From contig NZ_SLWR01000003.1 in assembly GCF_004345665.1 (NCBI RefSeq), positions 248,001-312,000 on the forward strand: 64,000 nt of DNA, written 5' to 3'. Source of the DNA: Kribbella antiqua. GTDB taxonomy: Bacteria; Actinomycetota; Actinomycetes; Propionibacteriales; Kribbellaceae. Of this stretch, positions 26,232 to 36,051 are shown piece after piece (within the stretch, counting starts at the first letter, position 1; each line of letters opens with the position of its first letter). Under the pieces are notes generated by a model. The model saw only the letters and a program-made list of their open reading frames with translations, made no database searches and was not told the origin of the DNA. The position numbers and the translations under genes are program-made.

Positions 26232-27611
26232 TTGCAGGAGCACAACACCAGCACCAGTCCTGGCGAACTGGCGAACGTACCGCTCACCGGTGCGGACAAG
26301 GTCGCCTACGCCTTCTACGCCACCGCGGCCGCCGCGGCCCTCGTCGGTCAGGTCTGGGCCGGCGTCACCCACATCCCATGGCCGGAGGAAGGGTTCTCGA
26401 CCTTCCTCAAGATCGTCCTCGTCACCCCGGCGGTGGCCGTGCTCGAGCTCGGTGGTGTCGCCACCGCCGCGCTCGCCGACCTGCGCCGGCGCAAGGGCGA
26501 GCAGGCCTACGCCTACCGTGCGATGTCGTTCTTCGCGGCACTCGTCGCGGTGGTCTTCAACGTCGTCGGTCACTGGCGGCCGGAGGAGCGGTTCCTCGCC
26601 TTCGGCTTCGGCGGCCTGTCCGCGTTTGCCTACGTGCTCTGGCTGATCCACAGCTCGGCCCGGCGCCGCGACGCGCTACGCCGCGCGGGCCAGATGCGCG
26701 AGACCGGTCCGGTGTACGGCGTGATCCAGTGGATCCGTGAGCCGAGGGTCACCTGGCTGGCCAGGTCGCTGGCGATCGAGCACGGCTACGGCCTCTACGA
26801 GAGCCTGCGTGCGGCGCAGCACCAGATCCGGAACCGGAGCCGCCGCGAGGCGATCGCCGGAACCGTTGCCGAGTACATCCGGTCCGAGCACCAGGACGAG
26901 CGGCTGGCGAAGATCGCCGAGACGACGTACGATCCGGACCGGCTGGCCGGGATGCTCGAGGAGCGGATCAACTACGAGGTCATCACCAACAAGCTGACCA
27001 AGGCGATCTCCCCGCCGCCGGAGCCGGAGGACCGTCCCGCCGTACCCGCCGCCGTGTGGGTGCTCGAGGGCGGGCAGCCGCGGCCGCTGCGTGCGGACGG
27101 CACCGGGATGTCACTGCGCGACGAGGACGCCTGGACCGGCGAGCTGATGGCAATCGTCGACCAGCAGCCCGACAGCGACGAGCCGGTCGCCGAGGCGGTC
27201 GTCGTCGAGGACGAGAGCGAGCCGCAGCACGTCGTCAATGGGAAGCTGAGGCCGATCGTGCCGCCGTCGAAGGCCGAGCCGGTGGTCCAGAAGCCACAGC
27301 CGCCATCCCCCTTCGCGACCGTGACCGACGCCGAGCCGCCGGCGCTGATCACGACACCGAAGGTCGAGCCGGTCCTGCCGGACCCGGAGCCGGTGGTCGT
27401 CGAGGTGAAGTCCGCGGAGGACGAAGCGGAACGGAGTCCGCTGGAGGTGAAGCGTCAGCGGGCGTGGGGTCTGCTGGCTGACTGGCCCGCCGGGCGTGAG
27501 CTCTCCGCGAAGAATCTGGCCGATGCGATCGCGTGCAGCGAGCCGATGGCCAGCAGGTTCATCGAGCAGTACGAGGCTGAGCACGGGTCCGTGTTCGCGT
27601 CGCAGAACTGA
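26232..27611 (+). CDS. DUF2637 membrane protein with C-terminal HTH
   Basis: 459 aa. Four predicted membrane helices at about residues 24-45, 58-84, 97-115 and 120-140 form a DUF2637-like domain, a group known from actinomycete chromosomes and conjugative plasmids. After a basic cytoplasmic helix region (about 140-265) comes an acidic Pro/Glu/Val linker, then a helix-turn-helix-like end (ELSAKNLADAIACSEPMASRFIEQY, about 420-445). TTG start is supported by AGGAGA seven bases upstream. A membrane-tethered DNA-binding role is inferred, not known. Confidence 0.75.
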   Translation: MQEHNTSTSPGELANVPLTGADKVAYAFYATAAAAALVGQVWAGVTHIPWPEEGFSTFLKIVLVTPAVAVLELGGVATAALADLRRRKGEQAYAYRAMSFFAALVAVVFNVVGHWRPEERFLAFGFGGLSAFAYVLWLIHSSARRRDALRRAGQMRETGPVYGVIQWIREPRVTWLARSLAIEHGYGLYESLRAAQHQIRNRSRREAIAGTVAEYIRSEHQDERLAKIAETTYDPDRLAGMLEERINYEVITNKLTKAISPPPEPEDRPAVPAAVWVLEGGQPRPLRADGTGMSLRDEDAWTGELMAIVDQQPDSDEPVAEAVVVEDESEPQHVVNGKLRPIVPPSKAEPVVQKPQPPSPFATVTDAEPPALITTPKVEPVLPDPEPVVVEVKSAEDEAERSPLEVKRQRAWGLLADWPAGRELSAKNLADAIACSEPMASRFIEQYEAEHGSVFASQN

Positions 27612-27632
27612 TCGCTCGACTGCCGGTGGAGC

Positions 27633-28853
27633 TCAGCCTTCGAGGCCTTCGAGGCCTTCGAGGCCGAGGTTCACCGGCAGTTCGGCGAGGCCGCTGACCA
27701 GGACGCGGCGCCACTCGAGTTCCGCCGCCGGCTTCGCCAGGCTCATCCGCGGGAATCGTCGTACGAGCGCCAGCAACGACTCCTGCAGTTCGATCCGGGC
27801 CAACTGCGCGCCCAGGCAGAAGTGCGGGCCGAAGCCGAACGACAGGTGCTTGTTGTCCTGCCGGTCCAGCCGCAGTTCGTCGGGTTCGTCGTACGCGCGG
27901 GGATCCCGGTTGGCCGAGTTGAGCGCGGCCATCACGCCTTCACCGGCCTTGATCTGTACGCCGTGCAGTTCGACGTCCTCGACCGCGACCCGCAACTGGC
28001 CGACCTCGCTGAAGCGGTTGAACCGCAGCAGCTCTTCGATTGCCGACGGCACCAATGACGGATCCGCGACCAGCTTGGCCCAGTTCTCCGGCCAGCGCAG
28101 CAGCGTCGCGACGCAGCTCGAGATCTGGTTCGCCGAGGTCTCGTGGCCGGCGACCAGCAGGTTCACCCCGAATGCGATCAGCTCGTCCTGGCTCAGCCGG
28201 TCGCCCTCCTCGCGGGCGCGGACGAGTTCGTCCAGCAGGTCCTCGGCCGGCTGGTCGGTGTTCGCCAGCTTCTTGGTGACGAGGTTCTCGATGTACGCGG
28301 TCAGGTTGGTCATCGCGTCCTCGACCAGGTCCTTCTCCGCCATCTTCATGCTGTAGCCGAGCTCGGTCCACTCACGGAACCGTTCGCGGTCCTCGTACGG
28401 GACGCCGAGCAGCTGGCAGATCACCTGGATCGGCAGCGGCAACGCGACCAGCTGCCGGATGTCGGCGCCGTCGCCGGCTCTCGCCACATCCTCGGCCAAC
28501 TGCGCGGACAGCTCCGCCACCCAGGGCCGGGTCCGCTCGATCCGCCGATGCGCGAACGTCGGCGTCACCAGCTTCCGCAACCGGGTGTGCTCCGGCGGGT
28601 CCGTCGTCGTCAAGCTGTTCGGCATCGGCTTGGCGAGCGCGACCCGAGGCGCACCTTGCTTGACCACTGCAGCCCGCGAGAACCGCGGATCCGCCAGCAC
28701 CATCCGCACGTCGTCGTACCGGGTAACCAGCCAGACCTCGGCGCCGGCCAACGTCCGCACCCGCGCCACCGGCTGGTTTTCCCTCAGCTCGGCGAACGTT
28801 GGCGACGGATCGAACCGAAACGCGTCTTCAAACGGAATCTGCAGCACCGACAT
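27633..28853 (-). CDS. Cytochrome P450
   Basis: 406-aa soluble P450 monooxygenase. I-helix AGHETSANQ near 240, ExxR in EELLR, PERF-region variant and the heme loop FGFGPHFCLGAQLAR with ligand C346. Takes electrons from ferredoxin, none encoded nearby, and hydroxylates an unknown small molecule. The protein ends in GLEGLEGLEG because of a 9-bp tandem repeat just before the stop. Convergent with the DUF2637 gene. Confidence 0.95.
   Translation of the reverse strand: MSVLQIPFEDAFRFDPSPTFAELRENQPVARVRTLAGAEVWLVTRYDDVRMVLADPRFSRAAVVKQGAPRVALAKPMPNSLTTTDPPEHTRLRKLVTPTFAHRRIERTRPWVAELSAQLAEDVARAGDGADIRQLVALPLPIQVICQLLGVPYEDRERFREWTELGYSMKMAEKDLVEDAMTNLTAYIENLVTKKLANTDQPAEDLLDELVRAREEGDRLSQDELIAFGVNLLVAGHETSANQISSCVATLLRWPENWAKLVADPSLVPSAIEELLRFNRFSEVGQLRVAVEDVELHGVQIKAGEGVMAALNSANRDPRAYDEPDELRLDRQDNKHLSFGFGPHFCLGAQLARIELQESLLALVRRFPRMSLAKPAAELEWRRVLVSGLAELPVNLGLEGLEGLEG
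27637..27663. repeat. Three perfect 9-bp tandem repeats at the P450 3' end
   Basis: CCTTCGAGG occurs three times head to tail and encodes (Gly-Leu-Glu)n at the P450 C terminus. A partial fourth unit follows. Such in-frame arrays change copy number by slippage. Confidence 0.9.
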
Positions 28854-28966
28854 GGTCCCGACCCTAAGCGAGTTAGGTAACCCTTCGCTCGTGTGTCAGC
28901 GCGTCGAGAACCGAGGCGACCGGGCATTGCCGGAAGCGGGGAACGGGCGCAGGCTGGCCGGAAGGG

Positions 28967-30724
28967 GTGGTGACGGTGGTGGCGAGGATGTCCTCGGCGG
29001 TCGGACCGGCTCGCGGCCCGGGGCCGTGGGCACTGTGGGCGACCGTGGTGACAGGTTTCGGCACGCTGGTGGCGTCGATCACCCTCGCGATGGCCGGAGA
29101 CGAACTCGTCCGGCCGGGCCTGCAGGCCTTGCTCTTCAACTGGATCACGGTCCCGTACCTGATCAGCGGGACCCTGGCCTGGTGGCGCCGGCCGGCCAGC
29201 CGGCTCGGTCCGCTGATGATCACGACCGGCTTCGTGATGGCTCTGACCGCCTTGCAGTGGTCGACAGTGCCCGCCCTCTTCGCCATCGGCCACCTGCTCG
29301 ACCTGGCACCGGCGGCGATGTTCGTGCACGTGTTCCTGGCATATCCCACCGGCCGCGTCGAGGGACGCCTGCGCCGGGTGGTCGTCGTCAGCGCCTACGC
29401 GACCGCCGTCGTACTGCAGCTCGCGAAGATTCTGCTCGGTCTCGATCCGGACAGCCCGTTCGCCGTCGCGGCGCAGCCGGCGATCGCGAGCCGGATCGAG
29501 CAGGTCGAGCTGATCACCATGAGCGCTCTGCTGCTGACCGCCGCCGTCCTCCTGCTGGTACGACGGCCGGCCGGTGGGCGGGCGCGTCGACGCCCAGTGG
29601 CGCTGCTCGTGGACACCTTCGGACTGGCCCTGGTCATGCTGGCAGTCCTGTACATCGCAGGTCTGCGGGGCTGGCAGCACGTCGAGACAGTCCGGCACGT
29701 CGCGTTCGCGGCACTCGGGCTCGCGCCGGTCGCATTCCTGCTGGGCCTGCTGAATGCCCGGCTCGCACGTACCGATGTCGGTGCACTGCTGGTCGAGCTC
29801 CGGGAGCACCCGACCAGCGACCTGCGTGAGCCGCTGGCGCGTGCCCTGCACGATCCCTCGCTGACCCTCGCCTACTGGCTCCCGCAGTACGGCAGCTGGG
29901 CCGACGGGGAAGGGCATCCGGTCGCCTTGCCCGGCAGCGGCGAGGGGCGGGCGACCCGAGTGATCCAGCGCGATCACGAGCCCCTTGTAGCTCTCGAGTT
30001 CGATCGGTCGCTCGAGGACGAGCACGAGCTGCTCGATGCCATCGCCGCCGTGGCCGGCATCGCCTTGGAGAACAGCAGGCTGCAGGCGGAGTTGCGGGCT
30101 CGTCTGCACGAGCTGCAAGGGTCACGCGCGCGCATCGTTGAAGCTGGCCAGACAGAGCGGAAGCGCCTCGAACGCAATCTGCACGACGGCGCACAGCAGC
30201 GCCTGGTCGCCCTGGCGCTCGAACTCGGACTGATCGCGAGCAAGCCGGCGGACGATGCCGAGACCAAGGCGCGGCTGGTGCGGGCGAAGCGGGAGGTGAC
30301 GGCGTCGCTGGACGAGCTGCGTGATGTGGCCCGCGGTATCCATCCCGCCGTACTGACCGGACACGGGCTGGTTGTCGCACTGGAGTCGCTGGCGGCGCAG
30401 GCTGCCCTTCCAGTGGAGCTGGAGGTGGCGGTCGGCGGGCGGCTGCCCGAGCACATCGAGGTCGCGGCGTACTACGTGGTCAGCGAGAGCCTCACCAACA
30501 TCGGCAAACATGCGCATGCCAGCTCCGCCGTCGTACGTGTCGTCCGGTCTGCGGACCAGGTCGTCGTCGAGGTCGTCGACGACGGCATCGGCGGGGCGGA
30601 CACAGAGCACGGGTCGGGCCTTCGTGGTCTCGCCGACCGGGTCGAGGCGATCGGCGGCCGGCTGCGCATCTGGAGTCCCGCCGGCGGTGGAACCCGGCTC
30701 GAGGCGGAGATCCCATGCGAGTAG
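28967..30724 (+). CDS. NarL-type sensor histidine kinase
   Basis: 585 aa. Seven or so hydrophobic segments fill residues 20-265, then a GAF-like stretch (about 300-380), a coiled coil, the HisKA_3 phospho-acceptor H406 in [16 protein letters not shown] and the HATPase_c motifs DDGIGGAD and [16 protein letters not shown]. Resembles the actinomycete kinases that pair with LuxR-type regulators. GTG given as start; other GTGs three to five codons later or ATG at 28988 are possible because the GGAAGGGG site abuts the first GTG. Overlaps its response regulator by 10 bp. Confidence 0.9.
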   Translation: MVTVVARMSSAVGPARGPGPWALWATVVTGFGTLVASITLAMAGDELVRPGLQALLFNWITVPYLISGTLAWWRRPASRLGPLMITTGFVMALTALQWSTVPALFAIGHLLDLAPAAMFVHVFLAYPTGRVEGRLRRVVVVSAYATAVVLQLAKILLGLDPDSPFAVAAQPAIASRIEQVELITMSALLLTAAVLLLVRRPAGGRARRRPVALLVDTFGLALVMLAVLYIAGLRGWQHVETVRHVAFAALGLAPVAFLLGLLNARLARTDVGALLVELREHPTSDLREPLARALHDPSLTLAYWLPQYGSWADGEGHPVALPGSGEGRATRVIQRDHEPLVALEFDRSLEDEHELLDAIAAVAGIALENSRLQAELRARLHELQGSRARIVEAGQTERKRLERNLHDGAQQRLVALALELGLIASKPADDAETKARLVRAKREVTASLDELRDVARGIHPAVLTGHGLVVALESLAAQAALPVELEVAVGGRLPEHIEVAAYYVVSESLTNIGKHAHASSAVVRVVRSADQVVVEVVDDGIGGADTEHGSGLRGLADRVEAIGGRLRIWSPAGGGTRLEAEIPCE

Positions 30725-31359
30725 CGATCGCCGAGGACAGCCTGCTGCTGCGCGAGGGACTCACCCGGATCCTCGGCGATGCCGGCCTCGACGTGGTCGC
30801 GTCGTACGACAACGCCGACGACCTGCTGCGGTTCGTCCGCAGCTTTCCGCCGGAGGTGGCGATCCTCGACATCCGGCTACCGCCGACCCATAACGACGAA
30901 GGCATGCGCGCCGCCCTGCGGATCCGCGAGCAACATCCAGGGGTCGGGGTGCTGGTGCTGTCGCAGTACCTCGAGCTCGGCCTGGCGATGCAGCTGCTGT
31001 CGGAATCAGCCGAGGGCGTGGGCTACTTGCTCAAGGACCGGATCAGCGACGTCGAGGACTTCACCGGCGCCGTACGGCGGGTAGCCGGGGGCGGCTCGGC
31101 CGTCGATCCGAAGATCGTCTCCACGCTGCTGAAGCGACGGCGCAATGACGACCCGCTGGCCGTGCTGACCCCACGCGAGCGTCAGGTGCTGGAACTGATG
31201 GCGACCGGGGCCTCCAACCAGGGGATCGCCGACGAACTGGTGATCACCTTGCGCGCCGCGGAGAAGTACGTCTCCGGCATCTTCACCAAGCTCGGCATCC
31301 CGTCCACCCGCAGCGAGTCCCGCCGGGTGCTCGCCGTGCTGCTCTTCCTACGCGCCTGA
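30715..31359 (+). CDS. NarL/LuxR-type response regulator
   Basis: 214 aa: receiver with acidic pocket (AED at 6-8) and phospho-acceptor D52 (AILDIRLPP), switch lysine in YLLKDRI, then a LuxR HTH ([45 protein letters not shown]) at about 148-195. It is the obvious partner of the kinase encoded immediately upstream. Downstream, 186 bp away, lie a CPBP protease and a membrane protein that may be its targets. Confidence 0.93.
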   Translation: MRVAIAEDSLLLREGLTRILGDAGLDVVASYDNADDLLRFVRSFPPEVAILDIRLPPTHNDEGMRAALRIREQHPGVGVLVLSQYLELGLAMQLLSESAEGVGYLLKDRISDVEDFTGAVRRVAGGGSAVDPKIVSTLLKRRRNDDPLAVLTPRERQVLELMATGASNQGIADELVITLRAAEKYVSGIFTKLGIPSTRSESRRVLAVLLFLRA

Positions 31360-31545
31360 CCTCCCGGACACCAGAAACCCGAACCTCCCTTCCACCGGCT
31401 GCCCGGTCTGCCGAACGCGCCCAGCGGCGCGAGTCTCGACGTAGACCAAGCCGATGGAGGAACCGTGTTCACTACCCGAGTCATCCAGGACCCGCCCGGC
31501 GATTCCGGCCGGCCCGGGCACCACTCATCCACCAGGAGATCCGGC

Positions 31546-32349
31546 ATGACATTCGTACGCAATCACCCCATGGTCACGTTCTTCGTCCTGGCCTATGCGC
31601 TGGCCTGGTCCGGCGTCCCCTTCGGGAGCTTCTATGCCCCTGGGGCCCTGGTCGCCGCCCTCATCGTTGTCTTCCTGACTGAGGGTCTCGCCGGCCTCCG
31701 GGCCCTCGGCGCCCGGCTGATCCGCTGGCGAGTCCGGTGGATCTGGTACGTCGTCGCGGTCGCCGTACCGCTTCTCGTGCACTTCGTGACGATGTCGATC
31801 AACCGGGCACTGGGCGCACCAGCACCGAGCATGGGCCAGTTGACGCCCTGGTACGGCCTGGCGGTCGTCATCGGCATGATCATGGTCGACCCGACCGGTG
31901 GCCCGTTCAGCGAGGAACCGAGCTTCCGCGGCTACGCACAGTCGAAGCTCCAGTCGAAGCGCACTCCGCTCGCGGCGACCGCCATCCTGGCAGTGGCGAT
32001 CACCGGCTGGCACGCACCGCTGTTCTTCATCTCCTCGTTCGGGCTTCAGCCCTTCGAAGCGCTGACCACGGTCGGCGTCACCTTCTGGTACGCGTGGCTG
32101 TTCAACCACGCGGCCGGCAGCGTGCTCATCACCCTGATCGCGCACGCCACCGAAGGCAGCATCAACACCAGCGACCTCTGGCCGGCAGGCGCCGACCTGA
32201 CCCGGGAGACCTGGCTGTACGTCGCGGTGTGGTGGGCGGTCGCCATCGGCCTGCTCATCGGCAGCCGCCGCTTCTGGACCAGTCCTGCACCAACTCTCAG
32301 CACCGACCCCGGCCGGCATCCGGCCAAAGCCACGGAGGCAGTCTCATGA
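31546..32349 (+). CDS. CPBP-family intramembrane metalloprotease
   Basis: 267-aa multi-spanning protein of the CAAX protease/bacteriocin-processing (CPBP) group. Motif 1 reads SEEPSFRGY (E123, E124, R128), motif 2 GWHAPLFF (H156) and motif 3 FNHAAGSV near 190, so the metal/catalytic residues are conserved. ATG preferred for AGGAGA six bases before it; a GTG 27 codons upstream has GGAGG at only four bases. Overlaps the next gene by ATGA. May process a membrane or signalling protein; target unknown. Confidence 0.85.
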   Translation: MTFVRNHPMVTFFVLAYALAWSGVPFGSFYAPGALVAALIVVFLTEGLAGLRALGARLIRWRVRWIWYVVAVAVPLLVHFVTMSINRALGAPAPSMGQLTPWYGLAVVIGMIMVDPTGGPFSEEPSFRGYAQSKLQSKRTPLAATAILAVAITGWHAPLFFISSFGLQPFEALTTVGVTFWYAWLFNHAAGSVLITLIAHATEGSINTSDLWPAGADLTRETWLYVAVWWAVAIGLLIGSRRFWTSPAPTLSTDPGRHPAKATEAVS

Positions 32350-33113
32350 CCACCACACCGATCCCATCGACCCCGGCCCCTGCGCCGGCTCGTCGTACCT
32401 GGAACGGCTGGCGCACGCTGCTGGTCATCGCGGGCGCCCTGTTCGCCCTGTGCGGCATGATCCTGCTCGCCATCGGCGGGATCGGGCTGTGGGCCCACCA
32501 GCAACGCGATGGCGACGGGTACTTCAGCGCCGGGCCCGAGCGTGTCAGCACCACCACGTTCGCGGTGTCCGTGCCGTCGCTCGACGTCGATGGCACTGGG
32601 CCCGACGCCGTGTACGCACACGATCTCCTGGGCGACGTCCGGATCCAGCTCAAGTCGATGAACGCCGGCGTGCCGGTCTTCATCGGTATCGGCCCGGCGG
32701 ATCAGGTGGCGACGTACCTCGCCGACATCGGCCACCAGGAGGTCACGGACCTCGATGTCGATCCCTTCAAGCTCACCACCACGAGACGGTCGGGCGGCCG
32801 CCCTGCCGCGCTCCCGGCCACTCAGTCCTTCTGGGTCGCCTCCGACGCCGGTGACGGCTCGCGGACCCTGAACTGGAAGGCCACCGAAGGCGACTGGGCC
32901 GTGGTGGTCATGAACGCCGACGGGTCGCCGGGCGTGGACGTCGACCTGAGCGTTGGCGCCACCTTGCCGGCCATCCGGGCCATCTCCATCGGCGCACTCA
33001 TCGGCAGTGGCGTGCTGCTGACCATCGGCACCGCGATGATCGTCGCGGCCTTCGCCACCCGCCGATCAGCGCCCGGACGTCGTCGCGGTGATCAGGAAGC
33101 AGATTGGAGGTAA
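32346..33113 (+). CDS. Two-helix membrane protein of unknown function
   Basis: 255 aa: Pro/Ala-rich cytoplasmic start, a membrane helix at about residues 24-48, an extracytoplasmic beta-rich domain (about 55-205; it includes VPVFIGIGPADQVATYL near 110), and a second helix near 215-240 with a basic tail. Not recognised beyond similarity in layout to actinomycete 'DUF-type' surface domains. The ATGA overlap with the CPBP protease suggests it could be a partner or substrate of that protease (inference). Confidence 0.78.
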   Translation: MTTTPIPSTPAPAPARRTWNGWRTLLVIAGALFALCGMILLAIGGIGLWAHQQRDGDGYFSAGPERVSTTTFAVSVPSLDVDGTGPDAVYAHDLLGDVRIQLKSMNAGVPVFIGIGPADQVATYLADIGHQEVTDLDVDPFKLTTTRRSGGRPAALPATQSFWVASDAGDGSRTLNWKATEGDWAVVVMNADGSPGVDVDLSVGATLPAIRAISIGALIGSGVLLTIGTAMIVAAFATRRSAPGRRRGDQEADWR

Positions 33114-33658
33114 GCGAGTAGGTCGTCGACCAACTGCTGCGGACTGGCGTGACCTTTGCCCGTCTCGGAGAGGTGGCCGGTGGCGGCGAGATCGGCGGCG
33201 CCGTGGGCGACCGAGCGGACCAGGGAGGCAAGGCGGACCGGATCACCTGCGGGGAGTGCACCGGCCGCCTGGGCGGCTTCGACCAGCCCGATCAAGCCCG
33301 CCTGGGCTGCCTCGGCTGAGGCGGTGAGCTCGGGGGACTCGGCCGTCCAGCGACCGAAGACGAGGCGGAAGCGCTCCGGATATTCGAGGGCCCAGGCGAT
33401 GTAGCGCCCCATCGCCTCACTCAAGGCCGACTTGGCGGACCGCTTCCGCCGTACGGCTTGCTGGATCAGTTCGGTGTGCCGCGCGAGATCCCGCGCCGCG
33501 ACCGCCGCCAGCAACGCCTGCTTGTCGGCGAAGTGTTTGTACGGCGCATTGTGCGACACCCCTGCGAGTCGCCCGACCTCCCGCAGCGTCACGGCCGCGA
33601 CGCCGCCGGCATCCAGCAGTCCGGTAGCCACCTCGATCAGGTCGTCCCGCGTCCCCAT
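33092..33658 (-). CDS. TetR-family repressor
   Basis: 188-aa TetR regulator: HTH at about residues 24-45 (TLREVGRLAGVSHNAPYKHFADK), ligand domain with WHG-type features (FRLVFG) after. Divergent from the SDR gene; the 76-bp gap holds two near-identical palindromes, so it most likely represses both itself and the SDR. The 3' end overlaps the convergent membrane-protein gene by 22 bp. Confidence 0.92.
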   Translation of the reverse strand: MGTRDDLIEVATGLLDAGGVAAVTLREVGRLAGVSHNAPYKHFADKQALLAAVAARDLARHTELIQQAVRRKRSAKSALSEAMGRYIAWALEYPERFRLVFGRWTAESPELTASAEAAQAGLIGLVEAAQAAGALPAGDPVRLASLVRSVAHGAADLAATGHLSETGKGHASPQQLVDDLLAYLQSAS

Positions 33659-33673
33659 CCCGCGATAGTAGCT

Positions 33674-33720
33674 AGGTTGACGCTGTCAACCTGATCTGCC
33701 TATGGTTGACAACGTCAACC
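33674..33720. promoter_or_regulatory. Twin TetR operators GGTTGAC-N3-GTCAACC
   Basis: AGGTTGACGCTGTCAACCT (33674-33692) is a perfect palindrome around a 3-base centre, and GGTTGACAACGTCAACC (33704-33720) repeats the same arms. Centres are 29 bp apart. Both lie between the divergent TetR and SDR genes. Confidence 0.88.
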
Positions 33721-33734
33721 TAGAAGGAGCCGAC

Positions 33735-34589
33735 ATGAAAGCAGTGATCACCGGCGCGAGCGGCGGCATCGGCGCGGCCATCGCGGAAAGGCTGGTCAGA
33801 GAAGGGACGACGACCACCCTGGTCGGCCGCAACCACGAACGTTTGACGAACGCGGCCCGCCGGATCGAGGCCGCCGTACCAGGCGCGGATCTCCAACTGG
33901 AAGTCGCCGACCTGGAGCTGATGGCCGACGTACGACGCCTCGCGGACCGGCTGGCCGAGGAACCGCCGGATGTTGCCATCAGCAACGCAGCGGTGGTCGC
34001 ACCGATCGACGCGGTCACCTCCGAAGGCCTCCAACGTACCCTCGCGACGAACCACCTGGCGCCGTACTTGCTGTTCCGCACGCTCGCCGAAACCGATCAC
34101 CCCGCGCGCTTCATCGTCGTGGGTGCGTCACCGACCGCGTTGTCGCGGGTGCCGGTCGACCTCGACCGCCTGGACAGCCGCGACGGTCTCGGCCCGGTCC
34201 CGAGCTTCCGCCCGTTCGCGGCGTACGGGCGTACCAAGAACATGAACGCGATGTTCGTCTACGCCCTGGCACGTCGATTGGCCGGCACCGCCATCACCGT
34301 GAACGGCGCCCACCCCGGCATCATCCGCGACACCGGCCTCGGCCGCGAAGCCCGCGGACTGCTGAAGGTCAGCGCCCGCATCCTCGACCAGTTCCGCCCC
34401 GGCCCCGAGGTCGGCGCCGACACTCCCGCCTGGCTCGCCACCTCCGCCGAGGTCGCGGCCACCACCGGCAAGTTCTTCGTCAAGCGCAAGGCCGTCCCCA
34501 CCGCCCCCCACACCACCGACGAGTCCCGCTGCGACCGCCTCTGGGAAGAATCCGCCCGCCTCGTCGGCCTCCCCATCACGACGCGGTGA
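33735..34589 (+). CDS. Short-chain dehydrogenase/reductase
   Basis: 284-aa SDR: TGASGGIGAAIA at residues 7-18, SNAAV in place of NNAG near 88, the active-site YGRTK with Tyr and Lys near 160, and PGIIRDTG afterwards. Reduces or oxidises an unknown carbonyl/alcohol using NAD(P). The ATG with AAGGAG five bases upstream is chosen over an ATG 33 bp earlier that lies inside the second operator. Predicted to be induced when the neighbouring TetR protein binds its ligand. Confidence 0.9.
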   Translation: MKAVITGASGGIGAAIAERLVREGTTTTLVGRNHERLTNAARRIEAAVPGADLQLEVADLELMADVRRLADRLAEEPPDVAISNAAVVAPIDAVTSEGLQRTLATNHLAPYLLFRTLAETDHPARFIVVGASPTALSRVPVDLDRLDSRDGLGPVPSFRPFAAYGRTKNMNAMFVYALARRLAGTAITVNGAHPGIIRDTGLGREARGLLKVSARILDQFRPGPEVGADTPAWLATSAEVAATTGKFFVKRKAVPTAPHTTDESRCDRLWEESARLVGLPITTR

Positions 34590-34607
34590 CGGTGCCCTCC
34601 TAATCAC

Positions 34608-36029
34608 CTACGCGACGTCGGGCCGTGTCATCAGCGGCGACCGCACATGCAACGTCAGACTGGGGCCGGTCAGGGGCACGATGTTCCACGTCGCCACCGC
34701 TGTCCCCGCGTCGGCGTCGACCACCAACCGGACCCGGTGCGGGGTGGTGATGACGTAAAGATCGGCGACGAACGAGTTGCCCTGCCAGGCGCCAGTCGCG
34801 ACGACAGGGCGGCCGAGCGGCGAACTTTCCCGCCATTCGCCGTGGCCGGCCTCGATGTCGAGGGACGACCCGAATCGCAGCAGCCATCCACCGTCCACGG
34901 GATCGACGATCACCGTGGTTCCGTCGGGCAGAGGCGAATCCTCGGCGGAAGCCTCGAGTCTCGCCTTGACGGAACGCTGCGGGGCGGCCGAACCCGGCAC
35001 CGGTGCGAGTGACAGCCGCCGCAGCCGCTCGGCAAGGATCTCGTCGTCCTGGGCGCTTCCCGCGTCATCGAGGCCGGGCAGCAGGCAGTCCCAAAAGACG
35101 CTGGGCAGTGCGTGTTCCTCATTGACGGCGGCGGTCACGACGACCACGAGATCGTGGGACGGGACGACCAGGCATTGCTGGCCGAAGGCACCGTTTCCGA
35201 AGTATCCGTTACGCGACATCCAGAACTGGTAGCCGTACCCGTAAAGAAAGTCGGGGTTGGCCGAGTCGTCCTCGAGTTGCAGGGTAGCGATGTGCCGTCT
35301 GGTCGCGAGCTCCACCCAGTCGCGCGGGATGAGCTGCCGGTCGCCCCAGACGCCTCCACGCAGCAGCGGTTCACCGAAGGCGGCGACGGCCTCGGTCGTG
35401 AGGTGCAGCCCGTGGAATCCGAAGGCGGCACCGCTCGCCACCCGGTCCCATTCGGCATGGTCGATGCCCATCGGCGTGAAGAGGCGCTCGTCGAGCAGTT
35501 CGGGGAGACTGCGGCCCGTGACCCGTTCCACCATCCGGGCCAGGATGAAGGTGGTCGCATTGTCGTAGGTGTGCCGGGTTCCTTCAGGTTCAGTGAACGG
35601 TACGCGCAGGAAGCCCTTCACCAGGTCGTCCGGTTCCAGCTGCCACGCCTCGGTGAGGCTGTCCGTGCCGTGCCCGGCCGTCATGGACAGCAGGTGGTGA
35701 ACGGTGACGCGGCGTCCCTGCTCCGAGAGGCCGGCCGGAACGTGGTCGGGCAACACATCCACCACCCGATCGTCCAGCGAGAGCAGCCCGTCCGCGATCG
35801 TGAGCCCCACGGCGACCGAGGTGAACGATTTGGTCAGCGAATAGAGCAGATGCGGGCGTTCGGCCGAGTACGGCGCCCACCAGCCTTCGGCGACGACGTG
35901 ACCACGGCGTACGACCATGAGCGAGTGACATTCGACGGACTGCTCCTCGAGCCGGTCCAGCAGCTTGGCAATCGCGCGGGACGACATCCCCGAGGCGGTC
36001 GGTGCCGATCGCGGCAGTAGGGGGCGCAT
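34608..36029 (-). CDS. Serine hydrolase (beta-lactamase/PBP4-like)
   Basis: 473 aa. Penicillin-binding fold (class C beta-lactamase-like) with S64-L-T-K67 nucleophile motif, Y155-D-N157 and a C-terminal domain (about 370-473) of beta strands resembling the extra domain of esterase-type members. No signal peptide, so probably a cytoplasmic esterase, amidase or peptidase rather than resistance enzyme. Same strand as the large LuxR regulator 22 bp upstream. Confidence 0.87.
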   Translation of the reverse strand: MRPLLPRSAPTASGMSSRAIAKLLDRLEEQSVECHSLMVVRRGHVVAEGWWAPYSAERPHLLYSLTKSFTSVAVGLTIADGLLSLDDRVVDVLPDHVPAGLSEQGRRVTVHHLLSMTAGHGTDSLTEAWQLEPDDLVKGFLRVPFTEPEGTRHTYDNATTFILARMVERVTGRSLPELLDERLFTPMGIDHAEWDRVASGAAFGFHGLHLTTEAVAAFGEPLLRGGVWGDRQLIPRDWVELATRRHIATLQLEDDSANPDFLYGYGYQFWMSRNGYFGNGAFGQQCLVVPSHDLVVVVTAAVNEEHALPSVFWDCLLPGLDDAGSAQDDEILAERLRRLSLAPVPGSAAPQRSVKARLEASAEDSPLPDGTTVIVDPVDGGWLLRFGSSLDIEAGHGEWRESSPLGRPVVATGAWQGNSFVADLYVITTPHRVRLVVDADAGTAVATWNIVPLTGPSLTLHVRSPLMTRPDVA

Positions 36030-36051
36030 CCAGGCACCCTAGCTGGCGCGG

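Noticed and set aside
28143..28880. Plus-strand frame opposite the P450
   Set aside because: Mirrors the P450 codon pattern and has no domain.
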